The notes beneath the pieces were generated by a model. It searched no databases and was not told where the DNA came from. It saw only the letters and a program-made list of their open reading frames with translations. A stretch of 64,000 nt of DNA from Mycobacterium marinum. GTDB lineage: Bacteria > Actinomycetota > Actinomycetes > Mycobacteriales > Mycobacteriaceae. This document shows positions 60,859 to 64,000 of the stretch, piece by piece; within the stretch, counting starts at the first letter, position 1, and every line of letters begins with the position of its first letter. The position numbers and the translations under genes were made by a program. Where the stretch lies: contig NZ_CP024190.1 of NCBI RefSeq assembly GCF_003391395.1, forward strand, positions 124,001 through 188,000, read 5' to 3'.

Positions 60859-61947
60859 ATGGAGGGGCTCGCGAGTGGTCGTACCGAAGCGGCCAAACCG
60901 CTGTCGCGCGATGGGGTGCAGCAGCCAGGGTGGTTCGTCGGTCAACGGGTAGACATCCTCCTGGTATTCGGGTTGGGTGCCTTCCTGTCGGCGGTCCTCT
61001 TTGCCGCCGGTAGCCACAAGGGGTTGTTCCTGGTCGGCGCGGTCGGCTTTTCCCTGTTGTCCGACCTTCCGCACGTCTTCACCACCTCGGTCCGGATCTG
61101 GCTGGATCCGCGGGAGCGGTCGCGCTACCGGGCGCATTACCTGACGAGCCTCGCGGTGATCGGCACACTGGTCGCGATCCTATGGTTCGGGGGATGGCTC
61201 ATTCCGCTGCTCGCGATTTGGGCGTACTGGCAAGTTTTCCACGTGCTGAAACAGCATTTCGGCATGATCAACATCTACGCCGCAAAGAATGGCTACAAGG
61301 GCCCCAGGAAAAAGATCCAGTACGCCCTCTACTCGACGTGTCTGGCGCCCGTAATATTTCGAGCCGCTCACGGGCTGCATTTCTCCGAATATGAAGTCTT
61401 CGGCAAGCGACTTCCATTCTCTAATTTGAGCGTTCCAGTGCCCCCGGTGCCCAAGCTCATAGTCATCGCCGGATTTATCGTCGCCGCGGTTTGTTTGGCC
61501 CTTGCCGTCATTGAGCAGCTCCAGCTCAAACGCGACGGACAGCGCACCCTGCCAGCGATGGCGGTGGCGACCTTCGTCGTGGCCGCCTTGTCCTACAACC
61601 TTTCCTACCTCCTCGTATCAGATCTGTTCGCGCTCATCCTGATCGCCACCACCACGCACAGCCTGCAATATCACCTGATCAACTGGACCAGGAATAACAC
61701 GCGGTTTGCGCATAGCAAGAACTCCGAAGAGAAGAAGCTTCTGCTGGCACGGCTGTCCACCAGAAAGGCGTTGCCGCTCTACATCGCATTTCTTGCCGGA
61801 CTCGGCGTGCTTGCCGGGCAACTCGATACCATTATTTTTGCCGTACCACTGACCTTCGTCCTGCATCACTTCTACATGGATGGCGCACTCTGGAAGAGCA
61901 AGAAAAATCCCGAGTTGGCATACGACCTGGGAATCATTCGTGCTTGA
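60859..61947 (+). CDS. Histidine-rich multi-pass membrane protein
   Basis: A 362-residue protein with about 8-9 hydrophobic helices. His clusters lie near membrane ends: SDLPHVFTTSVR, WQVFHVLKQHFG, THSLQYHLINWT and VLHHFYMDGALW. The pattern recalls His-box desaturases and hydroxylases but fits no family I can name. ATG 60859 has GAGGTG 7 bases before it; GTG 60853 is too close. It is first in the metal-box operon and overlaps the next gene by 8 bp. Confidence 0.7.
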   Translation: MEGLASGRTEAAKPLSRDGVQQPGWFVGQRVDILLVFGLGAFLSAVLFAAGSHKGLFLVGAVGFSLLSDLPHVFTTSVRIWLDPRERSRYRAHYLTSLAVIGTLVAILWFGGWLIPLLAIWAYWQVFHVLKQHFGMINIYAAKNGYKGPRKKIQYALYSTCLAPVIFRAAHGLHFSEYEVFGKRLPFSNLSVPVPPVPKLIVIAGFIVAAVCLALAVIEQLQLKRDGQRTLPAMAVATFVVAALSYNLSYLLVSDLFALILIATTTHSLQYHLINWTRNNTRFAHSKNSEEKKLLLARLSTRKALPLYIAFLAGLGVLAGQLDTIIFAVPLTFVLHHFYMDGALWKSKKNPELAYDLGIIRA

Positions 61948-63121
61948 TGAAGAAGTCGGCGCACATCGATGGACCGAGGCGTTAGCGCACCCGCCGGCGC
62001 CGACCGTCCGTCCGGTACGCACTAATGCGGAGATCAAGGAATTCATCGGCGTTCCGTGGCAGATCTATCGCGGTGACGACGCGTGGCGGCCCACACTGCG
62101 CCGAGTCATGCGCGCCAAGATGGATCCCCGCAAGAACCCGTTGCACTCCGAGGTTCAGATCGCCAACTTCGTCGCCTACCGGCAAGGACGGCCGGTGGGG
62201 CGGATATCGGCCTGCATCGATTCCCACTACGTGCAACGCTATGGCGACTACGCGTTCTTCGGATTTTTCGAGAGCGAGCCGGATCAGGCCATCGCATCGA
62301 CGCTGTTGACCACCGCCGAGAACTGGGCGCGAGGGCGCGGCATGAACGCGATCATCGGCCCATTCAGCTACACGTCACGCGAGGACGTCGGGCTACTCAT
62401 TTCCGGATATGACACTCCACCAACGATCATGCAGCCGCACAACCCACCGTATTACCCGAGGTTGGTTGAGGCGGCCGGATACTCAAAGAAGTTCGACACC
62501 GCCTGTTTTCGCTGGAGCGTGGATGAAAACCAGTCAGTCCAGCAGCGCCTGCTGAGTCGAGCCGATGCGGTACTGGGCGCGCAAGGTGCCAGCGTTCGGC
62601 CGGTACGACTGTCGGATTACGAGCAGGAACTTGAACTCTTGCGCAAGCTCTACAACGACTCGTTCGCAAAGCATCCAGAAAACGTGCCGCTAAGCAGGCC
62701 CGTGTTTGCCAGCATGGCCGCCGAGATGCGGCCGCTGATCGATCCGAACATCGTCAGGATCGTAGAAGCGAACAACACACCCGTGGGCTTCTTGTTCATG
62801 CTGCCCGACGTCAATGAAATCACTGGTCAATCGGGCAGACTCACGCCCTCGGCCCTGCTCCGGATCGCGGCCAAACGAGGCGGTCGAATCCGCGGGGTAC
62901 GCACTGCCGTCGTGGTACTCATCGGCGCGGTCCAAACCCAGTTCGGCGCGGGCCTAGGCCGGATCCTGGCTGGCGAGATCGTGCGAACGATAACCGGCGC
63001 TGGGTACTCCGCTGTCGCCACCACGTGGATGCACGAGGACAACATGTGGTCCAATTCGCTTGCGGCGCAGATGAAGAAGGCGCCCGAGAAGCGTCATCGA
63101 GTTTATCAAAAGGAGCTCTGA
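61940..63121 (+). CDS. GNAT-like (YghO-type) acyltransferase domain protein
   Basis: A 393-residue protein. The central part (IIGPFSYTSREDVGLLISGY; PPTIMQPHNPPYYPRLVEAA) is typical of the uncharacterised YghO/GNAT-like family. A second GNAT-like half covers ~220-370. GTG 61940 overlaps the stop of the preceding gene, so translation is coupled. It is followed by the epimerase with a TGATG overlap. It is probably an N- or O-acyltransferase; the substrate is unknown. Confidence 0.7.
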   Translation: MLDEEVGAHRWTEALAHPPAPTVRPVRTNAEIKEFIGVPWQIYRGDDAWRPTLRRVMRAKMDPRKNPLHSEVQIANFVAYRQGRPVGRISACIDSHYVQRYGDYAFFGFFESEPDQAIASTLLTTAENWARGRGMNAIIGPFSYTSREDVGLLISGYDTPPTIMQPHNPPYYPRLVEAAGYSKKFDTACFRWSVDENQSVQQRLLSRADAVLGAQGASVRPVRLSDYEQELELLRKLYNDSFAKHPENVPLSRPVFASMAAEMRPLIDPNIVRIVEANNTPVGFLFMLPDVNEITGQSGRLTPSALLRIAAKRGGRIRGVRTAVVVLIGAVQTQFGAGLGRILAGEIVRTITGAGYSAVATTWMHEDNMWSNSLAAQMKKAPEKRHRVYQKEL

Positions 63122-64000
63122 TGGCACCGCGAATTCTGGTCACGGGCGCCACGGGGTATCTCGGCTCGACGATCCTGGAAGCGCTGGTGCGCGCTGGCGA
63201 GCGGGCAACCATATTGGTGCAGCCCGGCGATCCGCACGTCATGAGCCCGGAGTTGCGCTCCAACGTCGATGTTGTTCGGGGTGACATCACCGATGCTCAA
63301 AGCGTGGACGAGGCGATGCGCGGAATCGCACGCGTTTACCATCTCGCCGGCATCGCATCGCCGAATTCCCGTTTAGCCAACCAGATCTGGCGCACAAACG
63401 TGCTCGGCGCATACCATGTTGCGCAGTCGGCGTTGCGGCACGGGGTGCAACGCCTCGTGCACGTGTCCTCCACGGCGGCCATCGGATATCCCCCCAATGG
63501 TGTGATCGCGGACGAAGATTTCGACCCGCGAGATTCGGTGCTCGACAACGTCTACTCGGCTACCAAGCGGGCTGGCGAACAGCTGGTGCTCGACTTCGTC
63601 GACCGCGGGCTCGATGTCGTGGTGGTGAACCCGGCGGCCGTCTTCGCGCCTGGGTTCGGGCCGCCCCGGTCTTGGCAGGGCCTGCTGGTCGCGGCGCGCA
63701 AAGGTCTGTTGCGGGTCGTTCCGCCGGGAGGAACCGCCGTTTGTTCGGCCCGCGACTTCGCGGTCGGTGTCACAGCGGCGATGAACAAGGGTCAACCGGG
63801 GCGGCGATACATACTCAGCACCGACAACCTTTCGTACCGGCAGATCGCTGAGCTGCTCGTGCGCGCCGTGGGGCGATCCCACCAGGTACGGGTCGCGCCC
63901 ATGCGGCCATTCCGCGCTCTCGGGAGGGGAAAACGTATCGCATCCGATTTCTCGAGTCAGGCGCATTTCGATGACCCGTTGGTTCCCGAGAACATCGACC
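63121..64000 (+). CDS. NAD-dependent epimerase/dehydratase, 5' part
   Basis: At least 293 residues, running off the right edge. It starts at ATG 63121 within the stop of the preceding gene (TGATG). The Rossmann motif is LVTGATGYLGSTILEALVR. The extended-SDR catalytic pattern is VSSTAAIGYPP, then YSATKRAGEQLVLDF (YxxxK). It resembles 3-beta-hydroxysteroid dehydrogenase or HpnA-like reductases. Third gene of the coupled operon behind the metal box. Confidence 0.87.
   Translation, partial: MAPRILVTGATGYLGSTILEALVRAGERATILVQPGDPHVMSPELRSNVDVVRGDITDAQSVDEAMRGIARVYHLAGIASPNSRLANQIWRTNVLGAYHVAQSALRHGVQRLVHVSSTAAIGYPPNGVIADEDFDPRDSVLDNVYSATKRAGEQLVLDFVDRGLDVVVVNPAAVFAPGFGPPRSWQGLLVAARKGLLRVVPPGGTAVCSARDFAVGVTAAMNKGQPGRRYILSTDNLSYRQIAELLVRAVGRSHQVRVAPMRPFRALGRGKRIASDFSSQAHFDDPLVPENID

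Noticed and set aside
60694..61137. 147-residue minus-strand frame over the metal box
   Set aside because: It crosses a clear regulatory site and overlaps the start of a coupled operon; no domain is seen.

Overview
The window is high-GC DNA from a Mycobacterium, most likely a slow-growing non-tuberculous species. The evidence is a PE protein with a YxxxE secretion motif, a WXG/EspC-type pair, an Eis-type acetyltransferase, monomeric NADP isocitrate dehydrogenase (Icd2), a CelA1 endoglucanase, Mce-associated proteins, an F420-type LLM oxidoreductase, many acyl-CoA dehydrogenases and many TetR regulators. I see no rRNA, tRNA, CRISPR array or insertion sequence.

Layout. 1-8.3 kb: 3' end of a PaaK-like AMP ligase, a frameshifted 2TM gene, a fused HadA-HadB dehydratase, celA1, a TetR gene with twin inverted repeats, a LOG-like protein, a berberine-bridge-type FAD oxidase and a PE gene. 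8.6-11.2 kb: haloalkane dehalogenase, then a compact three-gene type VII secretion cassette. 11.3-23.5 kb: divergent TetR/nitroreductase around a 13-bp-arm operator, an AAA ATPase, an FdhF-like molybdoenzyme, a P450, an 1111-residue cyclase/ATPase/LuxR regulator, and a divergent quinone-oxidoreductase/MarR pair. 23.5-32.9 kb: a complete soluble diiron monooxygenase operon (alpha, beta, coupling protein, reductase, alcohol dehydrogenase, SCO6745-like) beside its own LuxR-type two-component system, flanked by two identical 16-bp palindromes. 33-34.6 kb: an MFS transporter and a YdeI/OmdA protein.

34.6-42.6 kb: a catabolic block with two amidohydrolases (one broken by a deletion), a tandem FadE34-like acyl-CoA dehydrogenase, a KstR-like TetR, a thiolase with its DUF35 partner, a DUF5313 protein and a MarR regulator. 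Three related 15-bp inverted repeats lie in its intergenic gaps. 42.7-57.5 kb: a RecF/OLD-type ATPase, CPBP protease, glycosyltransferase, TetR-fadE pair, eis-like gene, PadR/SnoaL pair, LLM oxidoreductase, an APH/acyl-CoA dehydrogenase pair, an adenylate cyclase and icd2. 57.5-60.5 kb: a 676-bp gap, then an MPT64-like lipoprotein between two paralogous Mce-associated proteins. 60.8-64 kb: a Fur/Zur-type box directly in front of a translationally coupled operon (His-rich membrane protein, GNAT-like protein, NAD-dependent epimerase) that runs off the window.

Best leads: the diiron monooxygenase locus with its repeated 7-2-7 operator, the type VII cassette with an effector/immunity-like layout, and the metal-box operon at the right edge.
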